Shown here: positions 7,842 through 17,860 of the stretch, piece after piece | Numbering within the stretch: position 1 is the first letter of the stretch | Layout: every line of letters starts with the position of its first letter | NCBI GenBank assembly: GCA_035548515.1 | Contig: DASZSW010000018.1 | Location: 1-64,000, forward strand | From: DASZQY01 sp035548515 | GTDB taxonomy: Bacteria > Pseudomonadota > Alphaproteobacteria > Rhizobiales > Kaistiaceae | Direction of reading: 5' to 3' | DNA: 64,000 bases | Made by a program: the position numbers and the translations under genes | Notes under the pieces: model-generated | Told to the model about the DNA's origin: nothing | The model's database searches: none | What the model saw: the letters and a program-made list of their open reading frames with translations, nothing else

Positions 7842-8763
7842 CTGCGCTCGCCGGCACCGGAGCCGCTTCGGGCGTAACCAGCGGTTCGAGCGGCGCGTAG
7901 TCGGCAGCAGCAGCCGCAACAAATCCGCCACCGCCATACGCGGAACGATCCACGGCATCGAGCACGTCGGGCGCTTCGGTCGCCATGGCAACCAGAGCAT
8001 CGCGGAGCAGCGTCTTTTCCTCGTCGGGCATGTCGGTGCGCACCGCATGGGGTCCGAAGGGGATCAGCGGCGACTGCCAGACGACGCGGACCTGATCCAT
8101 GGACAGCGCGCCGGCCATGACCATGGTGTGGAGCGGGCCGAAGGCGTAGCCCGCGGCGGGATCGCCGGTGAGGCTCGACCAGGCGAGCGCCACGTCGACG
8201 CGGCCATCCAACAATGCAGCGATCGCGTCGACCGGGCCGGGCGACTCGTAGAGCGCGGCGAAGTGCGTGGCCGGATCGATGCCCGCGGCGGCGAACGCCT
8301 TCATCGGCAGGAGGTGGCCGGTGACCGAATCGGCGGCACCGAGCGCGAGACGCGCGCCATCGGTGTCGGCGAGCGCCTTGATGGGGCTGTCGGCGCGGGC
8401 AAGCAGCACGGCGTAGAAGCCGCGCGCGCCGTCGAAGGCAGACGGCAAGGCCAGCGGCTCGACGCACTTGCAGCTCACCGAAGCGGCCGCATAGGCGCTG
8501 GCGGAGAGGATCGCGTAGGGCACGCGGCCGCTCGCTTCCGCTTCGATCAACGCTTCCGCGCTGGTGGTCGGCACCAGCTCGACCGGGAAGGACAGGCGCG
8601 TCGACAGGTAGGCGCGGAACGGCTCGAGCCGCGCCAAGACGGTGGCGGGGCTGTCGGTAGCGAGGACGCCGACGCGGAGCACCCTGACGTCGTCACGCCA
8701 ATCGGCTTTGGCGGAAGTCGCAGCGGCCAACGCCGCGAATGCGATGATGATGAGACGCCGCAT
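7825..8763 (-). CDS. PhnD-like phosphate/phosphonate-type binding protein
   Basis: A 312-residue exported protein of the PhnD-like periplasmic binding family. It has a signal peptide (MRRLIIIAFAALAAATSAKA) and family features such as LRVGVLATDSPATVLARLEPF, SASAYAAAS and the central GAADSVTGHLLPMKAF. I chose the ATG at 8763, which starts directly at the signal peptide. No permease or ATPase gene is nearby. The ligand is therefore open: besides phosphonate transport, such orphans can serve as sensor partners. The C-terminus is Ala/Pro-rich and overlaps the pseudopilin gene tail-to-tail. Confidence 0.78.
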   Translation of the reverse strand: MRRLIIIAFAALAAATSAKADWRDDVRVLRVGVLATDSPATVLARLEPFRAYLSTRLSFPVELVPTTSAEALIEAEASGRVPYAILSASAYAAASVSCKCVEPLALPSAFDGARGFYAVLLARADSPIKALADTDGARLALGAADSVTGHLLPMKAFAAAGIDPATHFAALYESPGPVDAIAALLDGRVDVALAWSSLTGDPAAGYAFGPLHTMVMAGALSMDQVRVVWQSPLIPFGPHAVRTDMPDEEKTLLRDALVAMATEAPDVLDAVDRSAYGGGGFVAAAAADYAPLEPLVTPEAAPVPASAAKTAP

Positions 8764-8814
8764 GGCGGTATTAGGCATCGCGGGTGTGGCTGGAGCAAGG
8801 GCGGGCAAAAAGCT

Positions 8815-8950
8815 CGGATGTACCGCGGATCCCCGTCACCCCTTTTTCTCCGGGCTTCCTTCGCTCGCCAAGAGAAAAGGCCGTCCCCCACAAGGGAGAG
8901 GGGACGCTCGACCCGTTCGTGAAGGCCCTCTCACGGTGGGGAGTGCGCTT
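8815..8950. repeat. Degenerate palindromic intergenic sequence
   Basis: The gap between the PhnD-like gene and aldose epimerase contains CCTCTC/GAGAGG and CCCCxCAAGGG-like words resembling a decayed copy of the intergenic palindrome family found intact at 12313, 15376 and 16105. No coding sequence is supported. Confidence 0.35.
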
Positions 8951-8960
8951 ATGGGCGCAC

Positions 8961-9971
8961 TTATCGACTGAACGTGAAGGTCGTGAGCTGGCGGTAGGTT
9001 TCGCCCGGGCGGAGGATCGAGCTCGGGAAGCTCGGATGATTCGGCGCATCGGGGAACAGTTGCGGCTCGAGGCAAAGGCCGCCGTTGACAGCGTAGCGGC
9101 GGCCGCCCAGGCCGCGCGCTGTGATGTTCATCGACATGCCGTCGTAGAACTGGATGCCGGGTTCGGTCGAGGCGATGGAGAGCGTGACGCCGTTTTTCGG
9201 CGACGATACGCGCGCCTGCTCGCGCAGCGTTGCGGCGCGCTGGCGGGCGACGACGTAGTTCAGGTCGTACTTGACGCGATCGCTGCCGCGCATCTTGCGG
9301 ACGGGGCGCGGCGTGCGGAAATCGAAGTTGGAACCGGCGACGGCGAGGATCTCGCCCGTCGGGATCAGGTACCCATCGGTGGGCGTATAGGAGTCGGCGA
9401 GGATTTGGACGCGGTGATCAAGGATGTCCGGTGAATCGTCGAGGTTGAAGTAGGAGTGCTGGGCGAGGTTCACGAGCGTGGGCGCGTCGGTGACCGCGGT
9501 GGCTTCCATCCGGATGACATTGCCCGGTTCGACCGAGTAACGCACCGTGACGTCGACCTTGCCCGGGTAGCCTTCCTCGCCGTCCGCACCAGTGATCGCA
9601 AGGGTGACGCTGGTGGCGTCGCTCGCGACGAGTGTCCAGTTGCGCATGCCGAAGCCGACGAAGCCACCGTGGAGATGGTTGCGGCCCTTCTCGTTGAGCG
9701 ACACCTGATGCTGCTTGCCGTCGATGAGGAAGCGGCCACCGCCGATGCGGTTGGCCGACCGGCCGGCGATGGCACCGACATGCGGCGAATGGAGGACGTA
9801 ATCCTCGGCCTTGTCGAACCCGAGCACGAGGGGATGATCGATGCCGGCCAGCCGCACGTCGCGAATGACGGCGCCGATGGTAAGCACCAGCACGGTCAGA
9901 TCGCCAGCCGCGATAGCAACTTCGCGGACTTCGGTCCCGTCCGGCAGTCGCCCGAAAACGTGCGACCCCAT
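8961..9971 (-). CDS. Aldose 1-epimerase (mutarotase)
   Basis: A 336-residue GalM-type mutarotase interconverting alpha and beta anomers of aldoses such as glucose or galactose. Family landmarks in order: NRIGGGRFLIDG, NHLHGG with the first catalytic His, NLAQHSYFNLDD with the general-acid His, and GLCLEPQLFPDAPN with the catalytic Glu. The length is normal. No signal peptide is seen, so it is cytoplasmic. The ATG at 9971 has GGGGAGGGGG upstream. It lies 115 bp downstream of the hexose phosphomutase gene on the same strand, fitting general sugar metabolism. Confidence 0.92.
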   Translation of the reverse strand: MGSHVFGRLPDGTEVREVAIAAGDLTVLVLTIGAVIRDVRLAGIDHPLVLGFDKAEDYVLHSPHVGAIAGRSANRIGGGRFLIDGKQHQVSLNEKGRNHLHGGFVGFGMRNWTLVASDATSVTLAITGADGEEGYPGKVDVTVRYSVEPGNVIRMEATAVTDAPTLVNLAQHSYFNLDDSPDILDHRVQILADSYTPTDGYLIPTGEILAVAGSNFDFRTPRPVRKMRGSDRVKYDLNYVVARQRAATLREQARVSSPKNGVTLSIASTEPGIQFYDGMSMNITARGLGGRRYAVNGGLCLEPQLFPDAPNHPSFPSSILRPGETYRQLTTFTFSR

Positions 9972-10086
9972 GGCGAAGCCCCCTCCCCGGAATCAGTCGG
10001 TCAGTGGAATATCAGTCTACAGTTCACGGGGCCGTGAACGATAGTCGCATTAATCGCAACGGATGTTCGCGGGTGCCGTGTAGGCG

Positions 10087-11610
10087 TCAGATCGTCTGGT
10101 TGTAGGCACCGACGGAAGGATGACCTTCGCGCAATGTCTTGTCGACGGCCGCGAACATCTGGCGCATGCGCTGCTCCGACACCGGACTCTCAACGACGAC
10201 CACCAGTTCGGGCTTGTTGGACGAGGCGCGCACGAGTCCCCACGTGCCATCGTCGGTGACGACACGAACGCCGTTGACGGTGACCAGATCGACGATGGCA
10301 TGGCCGTCGATCTTCTCGCCGGCGGATTTCATTTTCTCAAAGCGGGCCTTCACCTCGTCGGCGACGCCGTATTTCTCCTCGTCGGGACAGGTCGCGGACA
10401 TGGTCGGCGAGCCCCAGGTCTTGGCGAGCGCCGCGGAGAGGTCGGAAAGCGACTTGCCCGGATTGCGATCGAGCATGTCGAGGATGGCGATCGCGGAGAC
10501 GATGCCATCGTCATAACCGCGGCCGATGGGCGCGGCGAAGAAGTAGTGGCCGGATTTCTCGAAGCCGGCCAAGGCACCCAGCTCATTGACGCGGCGCTTG
10601 ATGTAGCTGTGGCCGGTCTTCCAGTAGTCGGTCTTCGCGCCGTTCTGTTTCAGCACCGGATCGGTGGCGAACAGACCCGTCGACTTAACATCGACGACGA
10701 AGGTCGATTTGGGATGCACGGCGGAAAGATCGCGGGCGAGCATGACGCCGACCTTGTCGGCGAAGATTTCCTCGCCGTGGTTGTCGATGGCGCCGCAGCG
10801 ATCGCCGTCACCGTCGAAGCCGAGCCCGAGATCGGCGCCGGTCTCCTTTACCTTCGCCGACATGGCGTGCAGCATCTCGAGGTCTTCCGGGTTCGGGTTG
10901 TAGCGCGGGAAGGTGTAGTCAAGCTCGACGTCCATCGGGATGACATCGGCGCCGAGGCCTTCCAGCACCTGCGGGGCGAACGCGCCGGCCGTGCCGTTGC
11001 CGCAGGCGACCACGACCTTCATGCGGCGCTTCCATTTCGGACGGTCGAGGAATTGAGCGATGTAGCGGTCGCGCAGATCGGCGACGAATTCGTATGAGCC
11101 GCCGGCCTGCTCCTTGAACGCGGCGGACAGGACGATTTCCTTCAGCCGCGTCATCTCGTCCGGACCGAAGGTGATGGGGCGCTGGGAGCCCATCTTCACG
11201 CCGGTCCAGCCGTTTTCGTTGTGCGAGGCGGTGACCTGGGCGACGGCGGGCGCGTCGAGCGCGAACTGGGCGAAGTAGGCCATCGGCGTGACCGCGAGGC
11301 CGATATCGCGTACGCGGCAGCCAGCGGCGATGAGGCCGTTGACCAGAGCCATCTTTATGGAGGCGGAATAGGCGCGGTAGTCGTGGCCGGTGACGACGTC
11401 GCGCTTGACGCCCAGCTCGCCAAGCAGCGTGCCGAGCCCCATGCCGATCGCCGTGGCGCCGAGGAGATTCAGCTCAGGCGCCTTGGGCGAACCCGGCACA
11501 CCAAACCACCAGCGGGCGTCGTATTCGCGGAAGCCCGTGGGCTTCACCAGCGGTGTCGTCTCGTAGGCGAATGTGTTTGGGGCAAGAGCGGCGACGGGTT
11601 TCGGAAACAT
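10087..11610 (-). CDS. Phosphomannomutase/phosphoglucomutase
   Basis: A 507-residue alpha-D-phosphohexomutase (ManB/AlgC type) converting hexose 6-phosphate to hexose 1-phosphate. The phosphoserine loop VTASHNENGW carries Ser129; the Mg-binding loop GFDGDGDR has Asp266, 268 and 270; the sugar-binding loop includes GFEKSGHYFF; and the C-terminal phosphate-binding domain is present (about residues 420-495). Mannose versus glucose preference cannot be read from the sequence. A separate glucose-specific Pgm lies in the glycogen operon here, so this one more likely feeds GDP-mannose or surface polysaccharide synthesis. Confidence 0.92.
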   Translation of the reverse strand: MFPKPVAALAPNTFAYETTPLVKPTGFREYDARWWFGVPGSPKAPELNLLGATAIGMGLGTLLGELGVKRDVVTGHDYRAYSASIKMALVNGLIAAGCRVRDIGLAVTPMAYFAQFALDAPAVAQVTASHNENGWTGVKMGSQRPITFGPDEMTRLKEIVLSAAFKEQAGGSYEFVADLRDRYIAQFLDRPKWKRRMKVVVACGNGTAGAFAPQVLEGLGADVIPMDVELDYTFPRYNPNPEDLEMLHAMSAKVKETGADLGLGFDGDGDRCGAIDNHGEEIFADKVGVMLARDLSAVHPKSTFVVDVKSTGLFATDPVLKQNGAKTDYWKTGHSYIKRRVNELGALAGFEKSGHYFFAAPIGRGYDDGIVSAIAILDMLDRNPGKSLSDLSAALAKTWGSPTMSATCPDEEKYGVADEVKARFEKMKSAGEKIDGHAIVDLVTVNGVRVVTDDGTWGLVRASSNKPELVVVVESPVSEQRMRQMFAAVDKTLREGHPSVGAYNQTI

Positions 11611-11688
11611 GCGGGGATCGTCTCGCTCCTTGAATCACGCCAAATGGCCGCTCCCAGTGGAGCGTCCAGCCTGCGGTTTTGGCAAGGG

Positions 11689-12198
11689 CTATTGGACGAG
11701 GACGAGCTGCCCGTCGCCCGCCTCGAACTTCGTCAGGCGGTTCAGGAAACTCATACCGAGCAGATTCAGTTCCAGCGCATCGCCTTCGACGACGATGGCC
11801 GGAACGTCGCGGACGGTGACGTTGCCAATACTGACGACGCCCAGTGTGACACGGGCGGCGTGAACGAGGCCGTTGGCGGTGCGTACCTCGGCGTTGAAGT
11901 CGCGCTCGCCGGGATTGATGCCGAGTTCGCGGGCCGTCGCCGATGTGATGGCGACGGTAGTCGCGCCGGTATCCACGACGACGGGGACGGTATGACCGTC
12001 AATGATGGCATCGGCGGTGTAGTGGCCGGTGTTGTTGGCGGTGAGCGTCATCTCGTGCGGCGCTTCCGGCTCGGCACCGCCCAGCAGAGCGGCGGAGTCG
12101 GAACCGACCATGACGTTGACGATGCCGGGGATCACCTGCGGCACGGCGACAGCAGCGATCAGGGCGGCAATGGCAATGGCGATGAAACGGGGCTCCAT
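11689..12198 (-). CDS. Retropepsin-like aspartic protease (clan AA, TIGR02281 type)
   Basis: A 169-residue membrane-anchored protein. An N-terminal hydrophobic helix (about residues 5-28) precedes a single retropepsin-like domain with VVVDTGATTVAI (catalytic Asp76-Thr-Gly) and the conserved LLGMSFLNRL near the end. This layout matches the TIGR02281 family, common in alphaproteobacteria. One Asp per chain implies that it works as a dimer. The domain probably faces the periplasm. Substrates are not known. ATG at 12198 begins directly before the membrane helix. Confidence 0.85.
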   Translation of the reverse strand: MEPRFIAIAIAALIAAVAVPQVIPGIVNVMVGSDSAALLGGAEPEAPHEMTLTANNTGHYTADAIIDGHTVPVVVDTGATTVAITSATARELGINPGERDFNAEVRTANGLVHAARVTLGVVSIGNVTVRDVPAIVVEGDALELNLLGMSFLNRLTKFEAGDGQLVLVQ

Positions 12199-12312
12199 GG
12201 CGGCCGTTGTGCACTGAAGGTGGCTAACAATGCGCAATCAGCCGGCGAGACTTTGCGGCAGGGTTAATGGGGGGTTGAGGTTGTGGCTGCGGTGCATTTG
12301 GTGTTCGGCGTG

Positions 12313-12454
12313 GTGCGACCCCCACCCACCACGCTTCGCGTGGTCCCCCCTCCCCGCAAGGGGGAGGGATGGCGCCCCTTTCGGAAAGGGCACCACCATC
12401 CCTCCCTCTTGCGGGGAGGGTGCCGAGCGGTAGCGAGGCGGATGGGGGTCGCAC
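12313..12454. repeat. Intergenic palindromic repeat, family A copy 1
   Basis: The ends are perfect inverted arms (GTGCGACCCCCA / TGGGGGTCGCAC). Inside are nested hairpins: CCACGCTTCGCGTGG, and CTCCCCGCAAGGGGGAGGG facing its inverse CCCTCCCTCTTGCGGGGAGGG. Similar copies occur at 15376 and 16105. It is non-coding, between the aspartic protease and the dehydrogenase. Confidence 0.85.
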
Positions 12455-12471
12455 TGCCGTCTCCGCAGAGG

Positions 12472-13242
12472 CTAAAGCCAGCCGGCGTCGAAGACGAAGT
12501 TCTGGTTGGTGGCGGCGCTCGCCTCGTCGGACGCGAAGAAGAGAATCGCGCGGGCGATGTCGGCGGGTTCGAGCGTGCGCTGGAGGGCCTGGTCCTTCAT
12601 CAACTGCTCCAGCGCGGCGGGCGTCACCCACAGTTTCTTCTGCCGCTCGGTCATGATCCAGCCGGGGGCGAGCGCGTTGATGCGGATGTTGTCGCGGCCG
12701 AGATCGCGGGCGAGGCCGCGCACCAGCCCGTAAGTCGCGGACTTGGCGGCGACGTAGACGGGCATGTTCCGGCTGCCGATCATCCACGACGTGGAGGTGA
12801 CGTTCACGATCGAGCCGCCCCCGGCCTTCTTCATGTCGGGCACCACCGACTGGATGGCGAACAGCTGGTGCTTGAGGTTCACCGCGATGCGGTTGTCGAA
12901 GTATTCGGACGTGACGTCGGCCAGCGCATGGCGTTCGTCGTGGGCGGCGTTGTTGATCAGGATCGTGATGGGCCCCAGCGCCTTGCGGACGTTGGCGATG
13001 GCCTGTTTCAGTGCGGCGATATCGGCGAGGTCGGCGTGCTCGAAATGGATAGTCTGGCGCTTGCGCTTCAGGCGCGAGACCAGCGCGCGGGAGGCCTTCT
13101 CGTTGATGTCGATGAAGCCGACCTTCGCGCCTTGCGCGGCGAAGTGCTCGACGATGGCTTCGCCGATGCCGGAGCCGCCGCCAGTGACCAGCACTGTGCG
13201 GCCCTTGAGGCTCGGATAGACGGCGCCGTATTTCGGTTTCAT
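12472..13242 (-). CDS. Short-chain dehydrogenase/reductase
   Basis: A 256-residue classical SDR oxidoreductase. The nucleotide-binding motif TGGGSGIGEA lies at about residues 20-29; NNAA is present as NNAAHDERHA; and the catalytic Tyr and Lys sit in YVAAK, with Ser in VTSTSW. The next positions favour NAD(H): VGFIDINEK ends strand 2 with Asp. ATG at 13242 has GGGAG about 10 nt upstream. The substrate is not evident; related SDRs oxidise sugars or polyols, which suits the carbohydrate-rich neighbourhood, but that is inference. Confidence 0.88.
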   Translation of the reverse strand: MKPKYGAVYPSLKGRTVLVTGGGSGIGEAIVEHFAAQGAKVGFIDINEKASRALVSRLKRKRQTIHFEHADLADIAALKQAIANVRKALGPITILINNAAHDERHALADVTSEYFDNRIAVNLKHQLFAIQSVVPDMKKAGGGSIVNVTSTSWMIGSRNMPVYVAAKSATYGLVRGLARDLGRDNIRINALAPGWIMTERQKKLWVTPAALEQLMKDQALQRTLEPADIARAILFFASDEASAATNQNFVFDAGWL

Positions 13243-13315
13243 GGGGGTTTGCTCCCGCTTTGTTGCGGCGAGTTCTAGCGCAGCGGCTGTGCGCGGGCCA
13301 AGCGTACCCCCTCCC

Positions 13316-13334
13316 AAAACCGCTATGCGGTTTT
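13316..13334 (-). terminator. Hairpin downstream of upp
   Basis: A perfect 8-bp stem AAAACCGC-TAT-GCGGTTTT located 28 nt past the upp stop codon, with A and T flanks that give a T-run on either strand. It is a likely rho-independent terminator, set within CCCCTCCC/GGGGGA words related to repeat family A. Confidence 0.65.
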
Positions 13335-13362
13335 GACCTCCCTCAAGGGGGAAGTTGGTTTC

Positions 13363-13992
13363 TTACTTGGTGCCGTAGAGGCGGTCGCCGGCGTCGCCGA
13401 GGCCGGGGACGATGTAGCCGTGGTCGTTGAGGTACTGATCGATGGCGGCGGTGTAGATCGGAACGCCGGGCTGTGCCTTCTGCAGGCGGGCGATGCCCTC
13501 GGGGGCTGCGAGCAGGCAGACGAAGCGGATGTCCTTGGCGCCGCGCTGCTTCAGCTTCTCAATCGCGGCGGAGGCGGAGTTGGCGGTGGCGAGCATCGGA
13601 TCGACGACGATGACCAGGCGGTCGGCGAGATCGTCCGGCGCCTTGAAATAGTACTCGACGGGTTCCAGCGTCTGCGGATTGCGGTAGATGCCGACGTGGG
13701 CGACACGGGCGGAGGGCACGAGATCGAGCATGCCTTCGAGCAGGCCGTTGCCGGCGCGGAGTATCGACGCGAACACCGGCTTCTTGCCCTGAAGGATCGG
13801 CGCGTCCATTTCGGCGAGGGGCGTCTCTATCTTGCGCGTGGTGAGAGGCGCGTCGCGCGTCACCTCGTAGGTGAGCAGCGTGGCGATCTCGCGGAGCAAC
13901 TGGCGGAACTGGACCGTCGGTGTGGACTTGTCGCGCATCAGCGTCAGCTTGTGCTGCACGAGGGGGTGGTTGATGACGGTGACGTCGGCCAT
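13363..13992 (-). CDS. upp: Uracil phosphoribosyltransferase
   Basis: A 209-residue UPRTase making UMP from uracil and PRPP in pyrimidine salvage. The PRPP-binding loop is VDPMLATANSASAAIE, and the uracil-binding C-terminus with YIVPGLGDAGDRLYGTK is complete. The ribosome binding site GGAGG lies 7 nt before the ATG. Divergent from deoB across a 133-bp promoter region, it would recycle uracil released from (deoxy)uridine by the phosphorylase encoded at 16320. Confidence 0.96.
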   Translation of the reverse strand: MADVTVINHPLVQHKLTLMRDKSTPTVQFRQLLREIATLLTYEVTRDAPLTTRKIETPLAEMDAPILQGKKPVFASILRAGNGLLEGMLDLVPSARVAHVGIYRNPQTLEPVEYYFKAPDDLADRLVIVVDPMLATANSASAAIEKLKQRGAKDIRFVCLLAAPEGIARLQKAQPGVPIYTAAIDQYLNDHGYIVPGLGDAGDRLYGTK

Positions 13993-14125
13993 GGGATTCC
14001 TCCTCGTACACAGCAGAGCCCAACGGGCGGGCGAACCCTAGCCGCCCTGCCCTTCGCGCGCCAATGGCGGCGGTCACATCCGCGGCGGTTGTCCCCGGTC
14101 GCGGCGGTGCATAGGGTGCGACCCC

Positions 14126-15346
14126 ATGGCACGCGCAATCATCATGGTCATGGATTCCTTCGGCATCGGCGGGGCGGAGGATGCCGATGCATTCGGCGAC
14201 GTCGGGGCGGACACGTTGGGGCACATCGCGGCCGCGTGCGCGGCCGGCAAGGGCGACAAGGCCGGGCTGCGGAGCGGGCCGCTGACGATGCCCAACCTGG
14301 CGCGGCTGGGTCTCGGGCGGGCGGGGCAGGCCTCGACGGGGAAGCCGGTGCCGGGGCTCGAGGGCGAGCCGGGGCCGGACGCAATCTGGGGCTATGCGCG
14401 CGAAGTCTCGACCGGCAAGGACACGCCGTCCGGACATTGGGAGATGGCGGGCGTGCCGGTGACGTTCGCGTGGACGTATTTCCCGGACACGCGGCCGGCG
14501 TTTCCGCCGTCGCTCACCGACGCGCTCATCCGCGAGGCGAAGCTGCCGGGCATTCTCGGCGACAAGCATGCGTCGGGCATGCCGATCATCCACGAGTTCG
14601 GGCTGGAGTCGATCCGGACGGGGAAGCCGATCTGCTACACGAGCGCGGATTCGGTTTTCCAGATCGCGGCCCACGAGACGCATTTCGGACTCGAGCGGCT
14701 CTACGAGGTCTGTGAGGTCGCGCGTCGGCTGTGCGATCCGCTGAACGTTGGGCGCGTGATCGCGCGGCCGTTCGTCGGCGAGACGGTGGAGACCTTCAAG
14801 CGCACGCCGAACCGGCGCGACTACGCCGTGCCACCGCCCGAGCCGACGATCCTCGACCGGCTGGAGGCGGCGGGGCGGAAGGTGTTTTCCGTCGGCAAGA
14901 TCGGCGACATCTTCGCACATCGCGGCACCGGCACGATCCTGAAAGCGCCGAACGACATGGCGCTGTTCGACAAGGCGCTGGCCGCGATGGACATGGCAGG
15001 CGACGGCGATCTTATCTTCGCCAACTTCGTCGATTTCGACACGCTGTATGGGCATGCGCGCGATGTCGCCGGCTATGCGGCGGCGCTGGAGGCTTTCGAC
15101 CGGCGGGTGCCGGAGATGCTGGCGAAGCTGCGGGATGGCGATCTGGTGATTTTCACCGCCGATCATGGGAATGACCCGACGTATCGCGGGACGGACCATA
15201 CGCGGGAGCATGTGGCGATCTGCGCGACGGTGAAGGGACGGCCGGGCAAGGCTGTCGGGGAGCGGAAGACGTACGCCGACATCGGGGAGTCGGTCGCGGC
15301 GCATTTGGGGATCGCGCCGGGACGGCATGGGGTGTCGTTTCTGTAA
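14126..15346 (+). CDS. deoB: Phosphopentomutase
   Basis: A 406-residue alkaline-phosphatase-superfamily mutase converting (deoxy)ribose 1-phosphate to the 5-phosphate. The metal site is visible as VMDSFGIGG at the N-terminus, SGHWEM in the middle and FTADHGNDPTYRGTDHTREH near the end. Length is normal. It links nucleoside phosphorolysis (deoA, punA nearby) to central carbon metabolism. The Shine-Dalgarno is weak. Confidence 0.96.
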   Translation: MARAIIMVMDSFGIGGAEDADAFGDVGADTLGHIAAACAAGKGDKAGLRSGPLTMPNLARLGLGRAGQASTGKPVPGLEGEPGPDAIWGYAREVSTGKDTPSGHWEMAGVPVTFAWTYFPDTRPAFPPSLTDALIREAKLPGILGDKHASGMPIIHEFGLESIRTGKPICYTSADSVFQIAAHETHFGLERLYEVCEVARRLCDPLNVGRVIARPFVGETVETFKRTPNRRDYAVPPPEPTILDRLEAAGRKVFSVGKIGDIFAHRGTGTILKAPNDMALFDKALAAMDMAGDGDLIFANFVDFDTLYGHARDVAGYAAALEAFDRRVPEMLAKLRDGDLVIFTADHGNDPTYRGTDHTREHVAICATVKGRPGKAVGERKTYADIGESVAAHLGIAPGRHGVSFL

Positions 15347-15375
15347 GGGCGACGACCTGCCCGGCTGAAAGGACA

Positions 15376-15519
15376 GTGCGACCCCCACCCACCGCCTTCG
15401 GCGGTCCCCCCTCCCCGCAAGGGGGAGGGATGCCAGTGCCATATTCTTCACGATGCAGAATGAGGCACCCTCCCTCCCCCTTGCGGGGGGGACCGCCGAA
15501 GGCGGTGGGTGGGGTCGCG
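15376..15519. repeat. Intergenic palindromic repeat, family A copy 2
   Basis: Left arm GTGCGACCCCCACCCACCG and a right arm that is its near-complete inverse, with inner hairpins CCGCCTTCGGCGG and CTCCCCGCAAGGGGGAGGGA facing CCCTCCCCCTTGCGGGGGG. It occupies most of the gap between deoB and the L,D-transpeptidase gene. Confidence 0.87.
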
Positions 15520-15623
15520 GAACGCTGCGTGTTTCAAACTCTGAACGGCGGGCAACGGCGGCTTCAGGTTCGGCTCAGCGGGCGCGATCTAGAACGGCGG
15601 CATCAACCTACGGGGATACCGCC

Positions 15624-16088
15624 ATGACCACGCTTTTCGCTCTGCTTGCCGCGCTCCAGCTGTTCATCTTCGGGCCGGAGAAGGTGCCGCCGCAGATTGC
15701 CGATGCGGTCACCCGGGCCGGCATTACGGCCACTGTCTCCATCGCCGACCAGCGCATGTATGTCGTCGTGATCGACGCCATGGGGCTGAAGAAGACGTAT
15801 GCGTGGAAGGTTTCCACCGGCAAGGACGGCTTCGAAACGCCGACGGGCGACTTCCAGCCGACGCGGGTCGCGGCGGAGTACTACTCCAAGACTTACGATA
15901 ACGCGCCGATGCCGCATGCGGTGTTCTTCACCGGCGGGTATGCCGTGCATGCCACCGAGGCGGTCGGGAAGCTCGGCGCGCCGGCTTCGCATGGCTGCGT
16001 GCGGCTGGCGCCGGAGAATGCAGCGATGTTCTTTGATCTGGTCGAGGCGTTCGGGACGCGGAATACGCGGATCGCGGTGAAGGCGTAG
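15624..16088 (+). CDS. L,D-transpeptidase family protein (YkuD domain)
   Basis: A 154-residue protein with the YkuD catalytic motif: His109 in YAVHA and ASHGCVRLAP with His123 and Cys125. Such enzymes make 3-3 peptidoglycan crosslinks or attach proteins to the wall. The N-terminus (MTTLFALLAALQLFIFG) is a very short hydrophobic stretch without a basic region, so export is likely but the signal is atypical. The YkuD domain is nearly the whole protein, with no LysM or peptidoglycan-binding domain. It lies between two palindromic repeats, so it is probably transcribed alone. Confidence 0.87.
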   Translation: MTTLFALLAALQLFIFGPEKVPPQIADAVTRAGITATVSIADQRMYVVVIDAMGLKKTYAWKVSTGKDGFETPTGDFQPTRVAAEYYSKTYDNAPMPHAVFFTGGYAVHATEAVGKLGAPASHGCVRLAPENAAMFFDLVEAFGTRNTRIAVKA

Positions 16089-16104
16089 CGCTTGCGTGGG
16101 GGCA

Positions 16105-16260
16105 GTGCGACCCCCACCCACCATCGCTTCGCGACGGTCCCCCCTCCCCGCAAGGGGGAGGGATGATCGCGACATATCCTTCGCCGTTTCAGAGTGAGGC
16201 GCCCTCCCTCCCCCTTGCGGGGAGGGTGCCGAGCGTAGCGAGGCAGGTGGGGATCTCGCG
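16105..16260. repeat. Intergenic palindromic repeat, family A copy 3
   Basis: Same layout as copies 1 and 2: GTGCGACCCCCACCCACC at the left, ATCGCTTCGCGA hairpin, CTCCCCGCAAGGGGGAGGG, then the inverse CCCTCCCCCTTGCGGGGAGGG and GTGCCGAGCGTAGCGAGG, which also ends copy 1. It lies between convergent genes. Confidence 0.85.
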
Positions 16261-16319
16261 ACGGTTCATCTTCTGATTCAACTTGAAGCCAGCGCGGAAA
16301 GATGAGTCTCCGGAATCGG

Positions 16320-17630
<1,311 letters not shown>

Positions 17631-17648
17631 GGTCGCCCTCCTCTGCTG

Positions 17649-17828
17649 TCATCCTTCGGCGGCGCGAAGCGCCGTCCGGAGGATCATGCGCCGATGGGCT
17701 CGGCCTTCGATGTCAGGCTGGTGGCAGCCGATCCCCCGGTCAAGCCGGGGGATGACAGTGCGTGGAGTGGCGGCGCGAGTTACTTGCACCATCGGCGGAT
17801 ACTGGGTCCCCGCCTTCGCAGGGATGAC
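17649..17828. repeat. Mosaic of three short palindromic repeats between punA and deoA
   Basis: Three units follow one another: an imperfect palindrome around CGGCGCGAAGCGCCG (17649-17686), the hairpin CCCCCGG-TCAAG-CCGGGGG (17733-17751), and TACTGGGTCCCCGCCTTCG (from about 17800). The last unit recurs at about 51157. These belong to a repeat class distinct from family A. No coding potential is supported. Confidence 0.75.
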
Positions 17829-17860
17829 CGTCGAGAATGTGACGCCGTCGTCAGCGTCCG

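Noticed and set aside
12224..12787. Open frame running through repeat copy 1 into the dehydrogenase gene
   Set aside because: Its translation is palindromic repeat DNA plus an out-of-frame reading of the SDR gene.
15453..15623. N-terminal extension of the L,D-transpeptidase
   Set aside because: The extension is translated repeat DNA. The ATG at 15624 starts directly before the hydrophobic leader.
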